Assembly: GCA_025266875.1 (NCBI GenBank)
Contig: JALLLT010000057.1
Span: forward strand, 1 to 64,000
Reading direction: 5' to 3'
DNA from: Fennellomyces sp. T-0311
Lineage: Eukaryota; Mucoromycota; Mucoromycetes; Mucorales; Lichtheimiaceae
DNA length: 64,000 nucleotides
A program made the translations under genes and the position numbers. This document shows positions 53,461 to 62,316 of this stretch, piece by piece. Under the pieces are notes generated by a model. The model worked only from the letters and a program-made list of their open reading frames with translations. It was not told where the DNA came from and made no database searches. Position 1 is the stretch's first letter. Every line of letters begins with the position of its first letter.

Positions 53461-55176
53461 TGCTTGGATCAGATTCCATGGTGGACAAAGGTATACCCGC
53501 CCCAAATTGGTCCATGGGATGGAGAACGCATCGGTTGCCATCGCATTGGGATCCCATTTCCATGATACGTAGCTCCGTAGTTGGTTGTTGAGGTGGGTTG
53601 CGAAGAGATCCACATGATGTGGTCCCCACTGTTGATTCAATTTGTTGAAGAATGGTCTGGCTATCGTCCATTCGATTTGTCGAGTCAATTGGCGCGATGG
53701 TGCATCGGCTGGGTTGAAAGCTGAAGGTACATACGTCAGTTGTAGACGTGTGTCGCTCGTTAGACAATAGTTCCAGATACGATGAGAAAGTTTCATGAGA
53801 GTCTCTGAGCGTGTACCTCTGAAGTTGTTGATGTATGCAATGGTGGTCGTATTGTCGCAATAAATCCGGAGGGATCGTCCCCGCAATGAAGGTTGATGGA
53901 TAGCTATCCATATGACTTGGAGTTCTTTCCAATTGATGTGTTGGTGAATCTGCTGTGGCGTCCATTGTCCCTTCCAAATGTTGTTCTCCGCCACTATGCC
54001 CCATCCCTCGTTGGAGGCATCCGTAAAAAGTTCCCTCTCTGGGACAGTTGGTAGGAATCCGAGACCATTCCATATCTGAAGGCTGCGACGCCACCACTCC
54101 AGTTCCTGTCTCGCTGCAGTGGGAATTGTTATGAACGATGACCATGTTTTCCTGTGATGCAGTTGTTGGTTCTTGAGTTGGAGTAGATGACGAGTCATCA
54201 ACCTCGCCGGAAACACTGCCATCGTTAGGGATTGGGCTTTGCCAATGAATGCTGCGATATGGCGGACTGTGCTTTGTGGTCGATGAAGAAGGCGAGCTGC
54301 TTCGCGCCGTAGATCCTGGATCTTGGTGCGAGGAACCCGAAGTTGCATCGTGGTAGTATCGATGTCGAAGCCCAGATGTTTGATCTGTTGCGAGGGGGTT
54401 AGACTGGATTTGGATTGCTTGACGAGGAATCCAAGTTCCTTCAGTTTGGACTTTACCTGACGTGTATGGATTGTCGAGGTATGGTAGTCCGGAGCTGCGA
54501 TGATCAAGTCGTCCAGATAACCCGAAATCCGTATGCCCCTTCGACGTGCCCAGGTCAGGCAAGGTTTCACCACTGACTGAAAAACGAACGGGCTTAAGGA
54601 CATTCCGAATGGGAGCACCTCGAACTGCATGAGCTTTTTGTTCTTGCTCCATACGAATTGCAAGTATTTTTGTGAAGAGGGATGGATTTTCACGTGCATG
54701 AAGGCGTCTGCCAAATCGATGCTCGTGAGGTAGTCGTCCTTGTTGATCATGTGACACACCGTTTTGATGGTTTCCATCTTGAATGGGCGACGTGGTAAAA
54801 ATTGATTGAGTGGTTTGAGGTTGAGAACGGGCCGTCGGTCCCCTGTCTTCTTGGGAATAGTGAAAAGGTGTGATCGAAACCCTGGGGTATTGGACGGTAC
54901 TTCTTTGATTGCCTTCTTGCGTAGTAGTTCTGAAACCTCGTAGTCGATCAAGTGCTGATCTTCTACTGAATGCTGAGGAGCAGAGCTGTGAGTGGTGAGT
55001 GGTGGTGGTTTGGTGAAGGGGATCTCGTACCCCTTGCGGATGATCTGACGAATCCACCTGTTGTCGGTCAGAGCCATCCATTGTTTGTAGAAACAAGAAA
55101 GTCGCCCCCCTACGACCTCTGGTCGCCCTTTTTCCCTTTGTCGCGGGGGCCCGAGTGAAAATCCTTGCGTTGCCAA
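53443..55176 (-). CDS. DIRS reverse transcriptase/RNase H
   Basis: 577-codon frame with RT text KKTGDRRPVLNLKPLNQFLP, SIDLADAFMHVKI, VLPFGMSLSPFVFQ and the catalytic GYLDDLIIAAP, then RNase H (REFFTDASNEGWGIVAEN; IYCDNTTTIAYIN) and the typical end SAFNPADAPSR. It overlaps the gag-like ORF by 67 bp and the recombinase by a few bases, in different frames. Intact. Confidence 0.95.
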   Translation of the reverse strand: MATQGFSLGPPRQREKGRPEVVGGRLSCFYKQWMALTDNRWIRQIIRKGYEIPFTKPPPLTTHSSAPQHSVEDQHLIDYEVSELLRKKAIKEVPSNTPGFRSHLFTIPKKTGDRRPVLNLKPLNQFLPRRPFKMETIKTVCHMINKDDYLTSIDLADAFMHVKIHPSSQKYLQFVWSKNKKLMQFEVLPFGMSLSPFVFQSVVKPCLTWARRRGIRISGYLDDLIIAAPDYHTSTIHTRQVKSKLKELGFLVKQSKSSLTPSQQIKHLGFDIDTTTMQLRVPRTKIQDLRREAARLLHRPQSTVRHIAAFIGKAQSLTMAVFPARLMTRHLLQLKNQQLHHRKTWSSFITIPTAARQELEWWRRSLQIWNGLGFLPTVPERELFTDASNEGWGIVAENNIWKGQWTPQQIHQHINWKELQVIWIAIHQPSLRGRSLRIYCDNTTTIAYINNFRGTRSETLMKLSHRIWNYCLTSDTRLQLTYVPSAFNPADAPSRQLTRQIEWTIARPFFNKLNQQWGPHHVDLFATHLNNQLRSYVSWKWDPNAMATDAFSIPWTNLGRVYLCPPWNLIQACLRKL

Positions 55177-55964
55177 TTGTAGCCTTTCTGGGTACGGCTA
55201 TCGTGGTCATTTGTGTTCTGATGACTCTCATCCTCTGACTTTGAGGTGTTACGGCTGCGGGAATACGCTTTTCCCGATCTGTTGCGTGGGTGTCGTTGTC
55301 CAGTTTGTTGCACCGCTTGTGCCAGTTTGACATATTCCACCATGTCTTTTGGCTCCAAAAGGGGGGATGTGGTCGAAGATCCCAGTCGAGGTGCCTGTCC
55401 TCTAATGTTTGCGGCCATGAACATGTTGTCGACTCTGAGCTGGGTGATAAATGAGGCTGTGTCCACCAATAATTCGTGTACCACATTGGCAAAATCGATA
55501 GCCTGTTGTTGGTGGGGTCCATTTGATTGTAGGGCCTTATGCACGAAGTTGTCCAAAGGGCGGGTAATGCCTGACAAGCGAAACTGAATTTCGGATAACT
55601 GGTGATCTGTGCGTTTAGCCGACTTGTTGACATTGACATTGTTGAGGACTGGAGGGTTGTAATTTCTAGCTGTGTTACGAGGAAAATCAGCCAAGAAACG
55701 ACGTTGAGCAAGCTCAGGTAGAGGATGGCGAAAGAAATCCTTTTCCCATCCAGGCAGAGCCTCACTGAAGGCCGGATACGGGGTGAATTCCGTATCTGGA
55801 GGTCTTGCTTCAACGTTAGGGTCGTCCGATCGAGTATGTGTTTCCAGTGCTTCGATTCTGCGGACGAGGGCCAAAGCCCATTGAGGTGGTGGACCCTCTG
55901 GTTGGCCGGCCGTTGATTGTTGTGTTCTTGCTTGTTGTTGTTGACCATCGAGTTCGTTTTGCAT
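55110..55964 (-). CDS. DIRS gag-like ORF
   Basis: ATG 55964 (MQNELDGQQQQARTQQSTAG), 284 residues: Gln-rich start, a helical core (LVHELLVDTASFITQLRVDN-like text), a Lys/Arg/Ser-rich tail (SGKAYSRSRNTSKSEDESHQ) and no zinc knuckle. Position before RT and basic tail fit a DIRS gag. The family match is by context only. Confidence 0.8.
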   Translation of the reverse strand: MQNELDGQQQQARTQQSTAGQPEGPPPQWALALVRRIEALETHTRSDDPNVEARPPDTEFTPYPAFSEALPGWEKDFFRHPLPELAQRRFLADFPRNTARNYNPPVLNNVNVNKSAKRTDHQLSEIQFRLSGITRPLDNFVHKALQSNGPHQQQAIDFANVVHELLVDTASFITQLRVDNMFMAANIRGQAPRLGSSTTSPLLEPKDMVEYVKLAQAVQQTGQRHPRNRSGKAYSRSRNTSKSEDESHQNTNDHDSRTQKGYNWQRKDFHSGPRDKGKKGDQRS

Positions 55965-56002
55965 CTCAAACTCGACGGTGATATACCAGGAGCGAGTCTC
56001 TC

Positions 56003-56103
56003 GAGAGAAAAGATGATAGTTTATAATTATTGTATCACATATTTTTTTTTATAACTCTCGAGAATAAATTAAGAAAGATGGTAACACAATCCCTGGATCC
56101 ACC
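56003..56103. repeat. DIRS right terminal inverted repeat
   Basis: Inverted partner of 51990-52095. Outside it the last bases (CTCTCGAAGAATAA) match only the internal complementary region. Confidence 0.93.
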
Positions 56104-56116
56104 TCTCGAAGAATAA

Positions 56117-57248
56117 TAATCTTTTTTCCTTATTACCGATAACGTGCCCTACGTTGTGTAAACATCGGCTTACTCGGTTTTCGTACTTTCTTGTCATGCT
56201 TAATTTGTCTACTCCAGTAATATTAAGATTATAATCCCTTATTGTATATGTCTTCTGTGCTCTTTTTCTATAATCGCGCAATGCTTCCATTCGTTATGAA
56301 CAAATCCTTGCACTTTCTCTATAATCCTCTGCTATAATATTCTTGTATAATTGCTTAACTCGATCTATTTTCTATAAGCATTATGCTTACACGTTTTTCA
56401 TGGTTTGTTGTCGTATTCCATGAATCTCTTTCGATACGACAATAAAGTGTTGTGACATTATTCATGCGCTTTTAATATCATCATGCGACTTCTGCATACT
56501 CGATAAACACTTGCTTGTATTCTTGCATGCTTTCCATAATATTTTTTTATTATCGATAATGGGCCTATATTGTGTAAGCATCATATTTGCACGTTTTGGG
56601 CGCTCCCTTGGCATGCTTCTTAGTTAACATATTATGGTATTAAGATCATAATTTTGTATCGCGTACGGCTTCGGTGCGCTTTTGTTATGACTGTGCAATG
56701 AGCACATAGTTATGAGCGCCATCCTTGCACGTTCTCTATAATCTTTTTACAATCGTTCAGCTCATCTAACTTCTGTAGGTATTATGCTTATACATTTATC
56801 ATGTTTTTCTATCGTACTCAATCAATTTAAAACGATACAATGATCATATAATGTGCACATTATCCATGTGCCTTAACTATTATCATACGACATATCTGTA
56901 CTCCATGAACATGATTCTTACACGTTTTCTATAATCGCTTTCTACGATCGACAGACTTATGTATCTACTTTCTGTAAGCATCATGTGTACATAATTACCA
57001 TATCTCCTCCATGCTTGTTTAATATAGTCTAGTATAATAATAGTATTCTATGCATCTTTTCTATATGGCCATCTAGCAGAGACACTGTATGCATGTATAT
57101 ATAATCTTTTTAGTTAAAAATAAGGAAGTACCTGCTTCTATGCTCTATAACCGTGCTCAACTTTTGTACTTCATAATCGAGAACTGTACACGACTTTAAT
57201 AAACTATCGTATAACCATAAAAACCCATCCATAACATGTTTTTTTTTT
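56117..57248. repeat. Right inner arm (second part) and cassette edge
   Basis: 56117 to about 56940 is the near-identical inverse of about 49536-50365. From 56940 to 57248 similarity to the left side falls to repeat-family level. No genes; a T run lies at 57239-57250. Confidence 0.85.
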
Positions 57249-57335
57249 TTGAATAACTCATATATAATGGGCTTGTCTCAATCACTTTGCAAACGATCAA
57301 TACCAGAATCTCTTACTATAACCAATTTTCAAATC

Positions 57336-58990
57336 ATGTCTCAGAATTTTACATTCAAGAATACCTTCGGAGATCTCCCAACGAACACAGCAGATAACGA
57401 GGCGAGAAACAAGGAGCTGTCATTCATATATGAGCGTAACTGCCTTGCAAACCTTATTGAGGCAGAGGAGCACTTTTATATCCCGGAACCTGAAGATCCC
57501 GGTCTTGTGGAACAGGATCCAAATGAAGAACCGGAGTCCCAAGGTGCAAGAACTATCCAGTCGTCAGATGTCCAGCAAGCTCCAGATACGGCAGCATTAG
57601 CTTTGAGTGAATGGAATGCTGGATCAGATAATGGTGGAATACGGCAGCTAATCACTTTGAGTGTAAGTTTCGATATTTATTCAACTATAATACGTAAGCA
57701 ATTCAATTTTACTGATAAAATGTTACGTAAAGGATTATACATTGAATGGGATGGAAATTAATCAGCAGACGTCTGCTTCAGCTTCGACTACAACTCGTGC
57801 AAAGCCCAAGCCCAAGCCCAAGAACGAGAAGAAGGCAGTTCCACGGAGAAAGTACACGATGTACCAAAGAGTCGAATTCATCAAGTGCTTGATCGACACT
57901 GCTGGCAAAAGTGCTGCTGCATGTGGTCGAGCCCAGGGAATTAACGAAAGGACTGCCCAAGACTGGGCAAAAAAGTATGCAGAAGATCCAGAGAAATGAA
58001 TTCCGCGGCTTGGCAATATGACGAAAACTCCTGTTTCGGGCACTCAAGTTCTTTTCAAGGAGCATTCCTCGTTTCTGGTGGCTTTGTACGATATTCGACC
58101 TGAGACAACCCTAAACGAGGCGAGAGCAGCATTATACTCTGTTTTTCCGGATATTGCCATCACTCTTAGTGGGCTCCAAAAGCACTTGGTGAACAAATGC
58201 ACCCTTACGATGAAAAAGTTGGAGAAGTTACCTGCTGCACGCATTTCAGACCGTATCATCGATCTTCGCTACGAAATTGTGAAAGGATGGAAGGATGACC
58301 AGGAATTTTTTTCGATGATTGTGTATTTCTTGACGAAGCGGGTTCAACATGCATATCAAGCGGAATTTTGGTCGATCTGTCAAAGGCCAGCCTGCCAAAA
58401 CTGCTGTTCCAACCCAAAGAGGCGTTTCGATCACCATACTCGGAGCGATGACGAAAGAAGGTGTTATCAGTTTAACACTGCGAAAACCAGAGGCTGTTGC
58501 TGCACGCAAGAAAAGAAAGAATGACGACAAGAGTGCAACCAATGTGAATGGACGAGTAGGAACCCGCACCGAGCATTTTCTTTTGTTCCTCGGTTTCGTT
58601 ATGGATGTTCTTGACAGTCATGGCCTTGGTGGAAAGTATCTCATCATGGACAATGCACCCATACACAAGAAAGTCGAAATCAAAAATCTCATTCACAGCC
58701 GAGGATACAAGTGCGTGCACCTTCCTCCCTATACTCCAGAGTTAAATCCCATCGAATTGCTGTGGTCTAAGCTCAAAGCAGGTATGTTAGTTTTCGAATT
58801 AAATACAAATATTCAATATACTCACTAACTGAAAACAGGTGTCCGAAGAAGCGAGCTTACAGTCGATGACAAGCTGACGACAAGAATCGAAGAATCCGCC
58901 CGGTTGATTACCAGAGATGACTGTGTAGGATGGATACGTCATTCCAAAGGTTACTTTGAAGGCTGCTTAAACAAGAAGAGGATATTGTGA
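57336..58990 (+). pseudogene. DD34E (Tc1/IS630-type) transposase, decayed
   Basis: ATG 57336 (MSQNFTFKNTFGDLPTNTAD; an upstream Met at 57267 is possible). Exon 1 ends at GTAAGT 57663; exon 2 starts after CAG near 57768. HTH region (YTMYQRVEFIKCL, INERTAQDWAKKY), then TGA at 57997-57999 in KYAEDPEK*IPRLGN, a likely CGA-to-TGA change. Catalytic text: first Asp FLDEAG, reachable only by two shifts near 58305 (a T7 run) and 58345; second Asp LIMDNAPIHKK; Glu in PELNPIELLW, 34 residues between the last two. A final intron (GTATGT to ACAG, about 58782-58839) precedes the C-terminus KKRIL. Not functional as read. Confidence 0.88.
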
Positions 58991-59014
58991 TCCTTATTAC
59001 TACCTTCCTCTTTC

Positions 59015-60053
59015 GTCCTCTCTTCCTTCACCCATCATTATTTCTCTTTTATATTACTTTAGTCATATCTTTTTTCTCTGCCCATTTATATATTCTATAC
59101 AATATACGCTCTTTATGAGCATATTACATGCACTTTCTTGTGTCCACTCGATATAACCGCCCAATTTTCCCACAGTCTGTGCTCTTCATTAGTAATCTGT
59201 AGCTTGTATATGTTTCATAATCTTTCTACGCATATACACTTTTACGATCCTTTCGATGATCCATTTTTATAATCTCTTAGCGTGCACAGAATCTACGCTC
59301 ATTTGGCAAGTCACCTAATTTGCAATCTTTGTCCATGCTCTCTACTTAGACACGCCCGTAATGATCAAGTGAATTGCTGTATATTCTGATCGTCCCACAT
59401 ACACACATTTTAAGCTCATATATAATCGTCTGTTTAGTTTCCGGAACCGCTATACATGTGCTTTTTCTATATCCAGCTGCCATGACGTAAACTGTCTCTG
59501 AGCAATAACCGCTTTCCATACACACATTCTGAGGTCTCTTATGCGCCCAAATACATTATCTATCCATGATAATCAATATGCTAAGGCAGTATCTATGCAC
59601 CTTCACAATGGCACACAATATAAAATATATCATATGATTTCTTTTTAAAATGTAGGTACGGAGACCGGAATCACCATATTGCGTGCATTAGAAGCAATGA
59701 AGTAGACGCAATGTATAAGCCCGCAAATAATATCCGCAAAGGAAGCATGATTAGTGCGCAAACATTAGTCGCAAAAGAAGCTTGACCAGTCCGCAAGCAT
59801 TAGCCGCAATGTGAAAGCGCAATGAATAAATCCGCAAAGGAAGCTTAATCACGCCCGCAAACTATAACCGCAATTTGTAAACGCAAAGTGCAAGCACGCA
59901 AAGAACTATCACCATAGCCGCAAATGCACATTCACAGCCGCAAAAGGCAGCAGCACATGCGCAAAAGGTTTATTTTTGTCCGCAAAGCGATCTTACTTGA
60001 ACCCGCAAAAGTTCTACCCAATCACCGCAAAGAGAGAGGAAAAATCCAGTAGT
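59015..60053. repeat. Right outer arm with phased CGCAA array
   Basis: Inverse of 46441-47475, nearly identical, with the motif array as CCGCAA/CGCAA between about 59706 and 60030. No genes. Confidence 0.93.
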
Positions 60054-60077
60054 TGTTCTTCTTGTTGTATGTGCTGA

Positions 60078-60095
60078 CGCCCAGCTTCTCCACCA
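60078..60095 (-). promoter_or_regulatory. Primer-binding site of element B
   Basis: On the minus strand, directly after the LTR end (TTTATTACA), the text TGGTGGAGAAGCTGGG starts with TGG, the complement of a tRNA CCA end. The tRNA was not identified. Confidence 0.7.
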
Positions 60096-60628
60096 TGTAA
60101 TAAAGTCCGGGAACTTGTGACAGCGACAGGATCTAGAAGGAGAGACCCTGCCATGTGAGCAAAGAAGAAGTACTATCTAAATCAAGAATATGGAAAATAC
60201 CTTTGTTGCTATCTGAAGAAGCTCGGTAGGCAAACGCTCTATCGAGGAAAAATCGGTATACACCAACCGCTGAAGAATACAAATTTAAAAGAGGATGTGT
60301 AAATCAAGAACACCGATACACGTGTACAGAATGTCACTATCGAATTTACAACTGATAAGTTTTCATACACTAACAATGTCTCAAATGAACACTCACAGGA
60401 GGGCTCTCTTCTATCCTCCTCTGGGAAGAAAAGCTCTCTTTTATTTTTATCTGTTCACAAGACCTTATATAAGGGCACAAGTGTGTGACACCACTCACTA
60501 CTAAAGGAACTATTGTAATATGTTGTGAATACATAGTGCGTGATGATACAGCTGTGTGGTTCCCCCATTCGTATATAACGTAATTATGCTCGTTCATGGT
60601 CTGAGTTCGTTTCTCTCCCTTCATAACA
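60096..60628 (-). mobile_element. 5' LTR of element B (533 bp, uninterrupted)
   Basis: Plus-strand reading TGTAATAAAG to TTCATAACA. Followed by CCAG (60629-60632), equal to the bases before the other LTR at 32545-32548. It contains the empty site for the family C insertion. Confidence 0.95.
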
Positions 60629-60888
60629 CCAGGACATGTTATATGGGCCTGAATTTGCCACTACATATTTTACGAATGTCCGAAAGTTTTCTAATTTTTT
60701 TTTCCTGAGGTGTCTGTTTAACAGAAAATCTAGCTGCGAAAAATGCTCACAACATCCTTTGCTATTTTCTGAAATATGCATACTTTAGAGCTGTTTGGAA
60801 AAGAAGTTAAACTTTATCGTGCACATATTATAGCTCCAGTCAATACGTCTATTATTAGCAAACAAAGTAGTCTCTGTCATTATTACAG
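60629..60888. other. Flank, likely 3' region of the HAD gene
   Basis: No gene. AT-rich with a T9 run; probably 3' UTR and terminator of the minus-strand gene that ends at 60889. Confidence 0.4.
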
Positions 60889-61905
60889 TTAAAAACGAAG
60901 TTGCTGTAGCACAAATGTAGGTTCTGGACTTTGGTTTTGCAAGCACAAGTTCTGAATTCGGGAGACACACTGGTTATCTCTCATTGAGAGGCCATGCACG
61001 CCATCCAATATAAGAACAACATCAAGGCCCATTTTTTTGGCACCAAGAACGTCTGTCGAAACATTATCACCGATACATAATAGCTGCGATTTCGGCGATT
61101 TTACAATTGCCAAGAGATACTGGTAGATGGTTGTAAAAGGCTTTCCAAAGTACAGCACCTTTCCGCCCATTTCATGGTATAGTTGTCCGATATAACCGGG
61201 ACACACAAGCAAGCGAGGATATCCATCTGGATTGGTCCCATTTGGAGCGCGAACATCTGGATTGGCAACAATAAATGGCAAATCATTTGCCAAACATTGG
61301 TGCAAGAATTTCGTGTAATGCGTCTTCACGCTATCGGGATCGTTCGGGTCCATTGGAGTTCTCTGGTCAGGTAGTTCAACCACCATCCCAACGAGAACGA
61401 AATCAATATCGCTGTTGAAAGGTACACGGGCCATGTGTGGCGATAGATGTTCATATAATGGCGCATGGTATGCTTCGTTACCAACAAGGTAGAAATGTCC
61501 CGTCCTGATGAACTTGGTCACGAAGTGTTCTGCCGTAACTGCATGAGATTCACCATTTACGAGCATGGTAGCTACACAATGGTCGCTGTTTCTTGCCAAT
61601 CCACGGATTTGGTCAACACAGGCATTGAGAAATAGTTTGGTTAAATCGCCGCTTGAGATGACTCGTTTGTAGGTAGTTTCGTCAATTCCGAATTTGCGTT
61701 GCAGATCCTTAGCGAGAATGTGCCCTAATCGTGATGAATTGGAAAGCAGAAATGTTTGAAAGTTGCGAGTGTCCAGTTCCTTCAGGCATTCACGTGTATA
61801 GGGGTATGGTTTAACACCGTCATGAAGTACGCCATAGACATCCGTTGCAATGATGTTGTATTGGCCATCAGAAACAGCTTGTGATAAAGATTGAATAAAG
61901 TGCAT
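60889..61905 (-). CDS. HAD-superfamily (class IIA-like) phosphatase
   Basis: A single open frame of 338 residues from ATG 61905. Motif I is ATDVYGVLHDG (nucleophile Asp at about residue 21; the usual second Asp is Tyr, as the Trp of some HAD-IIA members). Motif II LLSNSSR, a long cap domain (about residues 85-225, including FYLVGNEAYHAPLY and VNGESHAV), motif III Lys in YFGKPFTTIYQYL, and motif IV IGDNVSTDVLGAKKMGLD. This is the layout of TIGR01459-like proteins (HAD-IIA hypothetical subfamily). Substrate unknown. No intron, no signal peptide; likely cytosolic. It seems to be the only ordinary host gene here. Confidence 0.88.
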   Translation of the reverse strand: MHFIQSLSQAVSDGQYNIIATDVYGVLHDGVKPYPYTRECLKELDTRNFQTFLLSNSSRLGHILAKDLQRKFGIDETTYKRVISSGDLTKLFLNACVDQIRGLARNSDHCVATMLVNGESHAVTAEHFVTKFIRTGHFYLVGNEAYHAPLYEHLSPHMARVPFNSDIDFVLVGMVVELPDQRTPMDPNDPDSVKTHYTKFLHQCLANDLPFIVANPDVRAPNGTNPDGYPRLLVCPGYIGQLYHEMGGKVLYFGKPFTTIYQYLLAIVKSPKSQLLCIGDNVSTDVLGAKKMGLDVVLILDGVHGLSMRDNQCVSRIQNLCLQNQSPEPTFVLQQLRF

Positions 61906-62316
61906 AGTCTAACGGTGGTGACGCGTTGAGTATGGGTCCTTTAGTAAATTAGCTCGCTTAGGGAAGTTGTAAAAGTCCGCTTGTGTCCCCTGAATAAAGT
62001 GATGCGCCTAAAACCCATGATGGATGGAGGCAATGAAGTCCACTTCAGAATACCTGCATTATATAAGCCACCCTTAATTGCTTCGTGCCCAAATAGATTA
62101 TCCAACAACTGGTATTATTAAAAAAAAATGGCGGGCCTACAATAGCTCGGGGGTCTCTCTGCCAATAAAATATCCCAGAATTTGGCCAATAGTTTCCTTT
62201 ATGCCTAGTGGGGCCAATAAGAAACTTAGGATAGTGGGCCAATCATCTGGTGGCGCCTCGATTCCGTAGAAGCTTAAATACTAGGCGCCCCTTGACTGTT
62301 TGATGTGTCAAAAAAA
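61906..62316. promoter_or_regulatory. Divergent promoter region with CCAAT boxes
   Basis: Between the HAD gene (-) and the gene at 62317 (+). Four (G)CCAAT motifs in one orientation lie between about 62160 and 62243 (GCCAATAAAA, GGCCAATAGT, GGCCAATAAG, GGCCAATCAT). This suits a CCAAT-binding (HAP) controlled promoter for the plus-strand gene. Confidence 0.5.

Larger units (their letters stand above)
51948..56116 (-). mobile_element. DIRS-type retrotransposon (4169 bp)
   Basis: It interrupts the right inner arm: the left arm shows the empty site (CATAA|TAATC complement near 50360). Ends TGTTCC and GAATAA. About 100-bp terminal inverted repeats (51990-52095, 56003-56103), an internal complementary region (52142-52244) and three minus-strand ORFs (gag-like, RT/RNase H, tyrosine recombinase) define the DIRS order. 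No target duplication beyond a 3-bp ambiguity, as expected for recombinase-mediated insertion. Apparently intact frames suggest recent activity. Confidence 0.95.
46441..60053. mobile_element. Palindromic DNA transposon, new type (13.6 kb with insert; 9.4 kb net)
   Basis: Terminal ACTACTGGATTTTTCC at 46441 is matched inverted at 60053. Arms pair nearly perfectly over 46441-47475/59015-60053 and about 49536-50890/51425-56940 (allowing for the DIRS insert 51948-56116), with a constant coordinate sum. Between these lie unrelated cassettes of about 2.06 kb at mirror positions: left 47476-49535 (HTH gene, Cys-rich ORF) and right 56940-59014 (DD34E transposase). It sits in the 5' leader of element B. 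If the ends are CTACTGG, the left flank is TA and the right TT, close to a Tc1-like TA duplication but not exact. I know no described element with this build. Confidence 0.8.
32549..60628 (-). mobile_element. Ty3/Gypsy element B, about 7 kb inflated to 28 kb by nested insertions
   Basis: The two LTRs (60096-60628, 5' in element orientation; 32549-33480, 3', interrupted) are nearly identical 533-bp sequences in direct orientation, with a shared 4-bp flank CCAG at 32545-32548 and 60629-60632. The coding pieces, read in order, are gag start (46346-46218), gag to integrase N half (41035-45817, now inverted) and integrase C half (34364-33498). The pieces join without loss at the duplicated bases of each insert. 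Subtracting the inserts leaves about 7 kb, a normal Gypsy size. A TGG-starting primer-binding site and a purine tract occur in the expected places. Confidence 0.85.

Noticed and set aside
52214..55969. A single 1251-residue protein
   Set aside because: The middle of this frame is a shadow of the RT/RNase H ORF on the same strand; only the last third (tyrosine recombinase) has domain text.
46441..60053. Integrated linear plasmid or Polinton/Maverick
   Set aside because: No DNA polymerase B, packaging ATPase, capsid or retroviral-type integrase is encoded; the only enzyme is a DD34E transposase.
46441..60053. Simple assembly artefact of a hairpin read
   Set aside because: Mirror positions hold entirely different genes and the arms carry scattered differences, so it is not one strand read twice. 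Long-read confirmation is still wanted.
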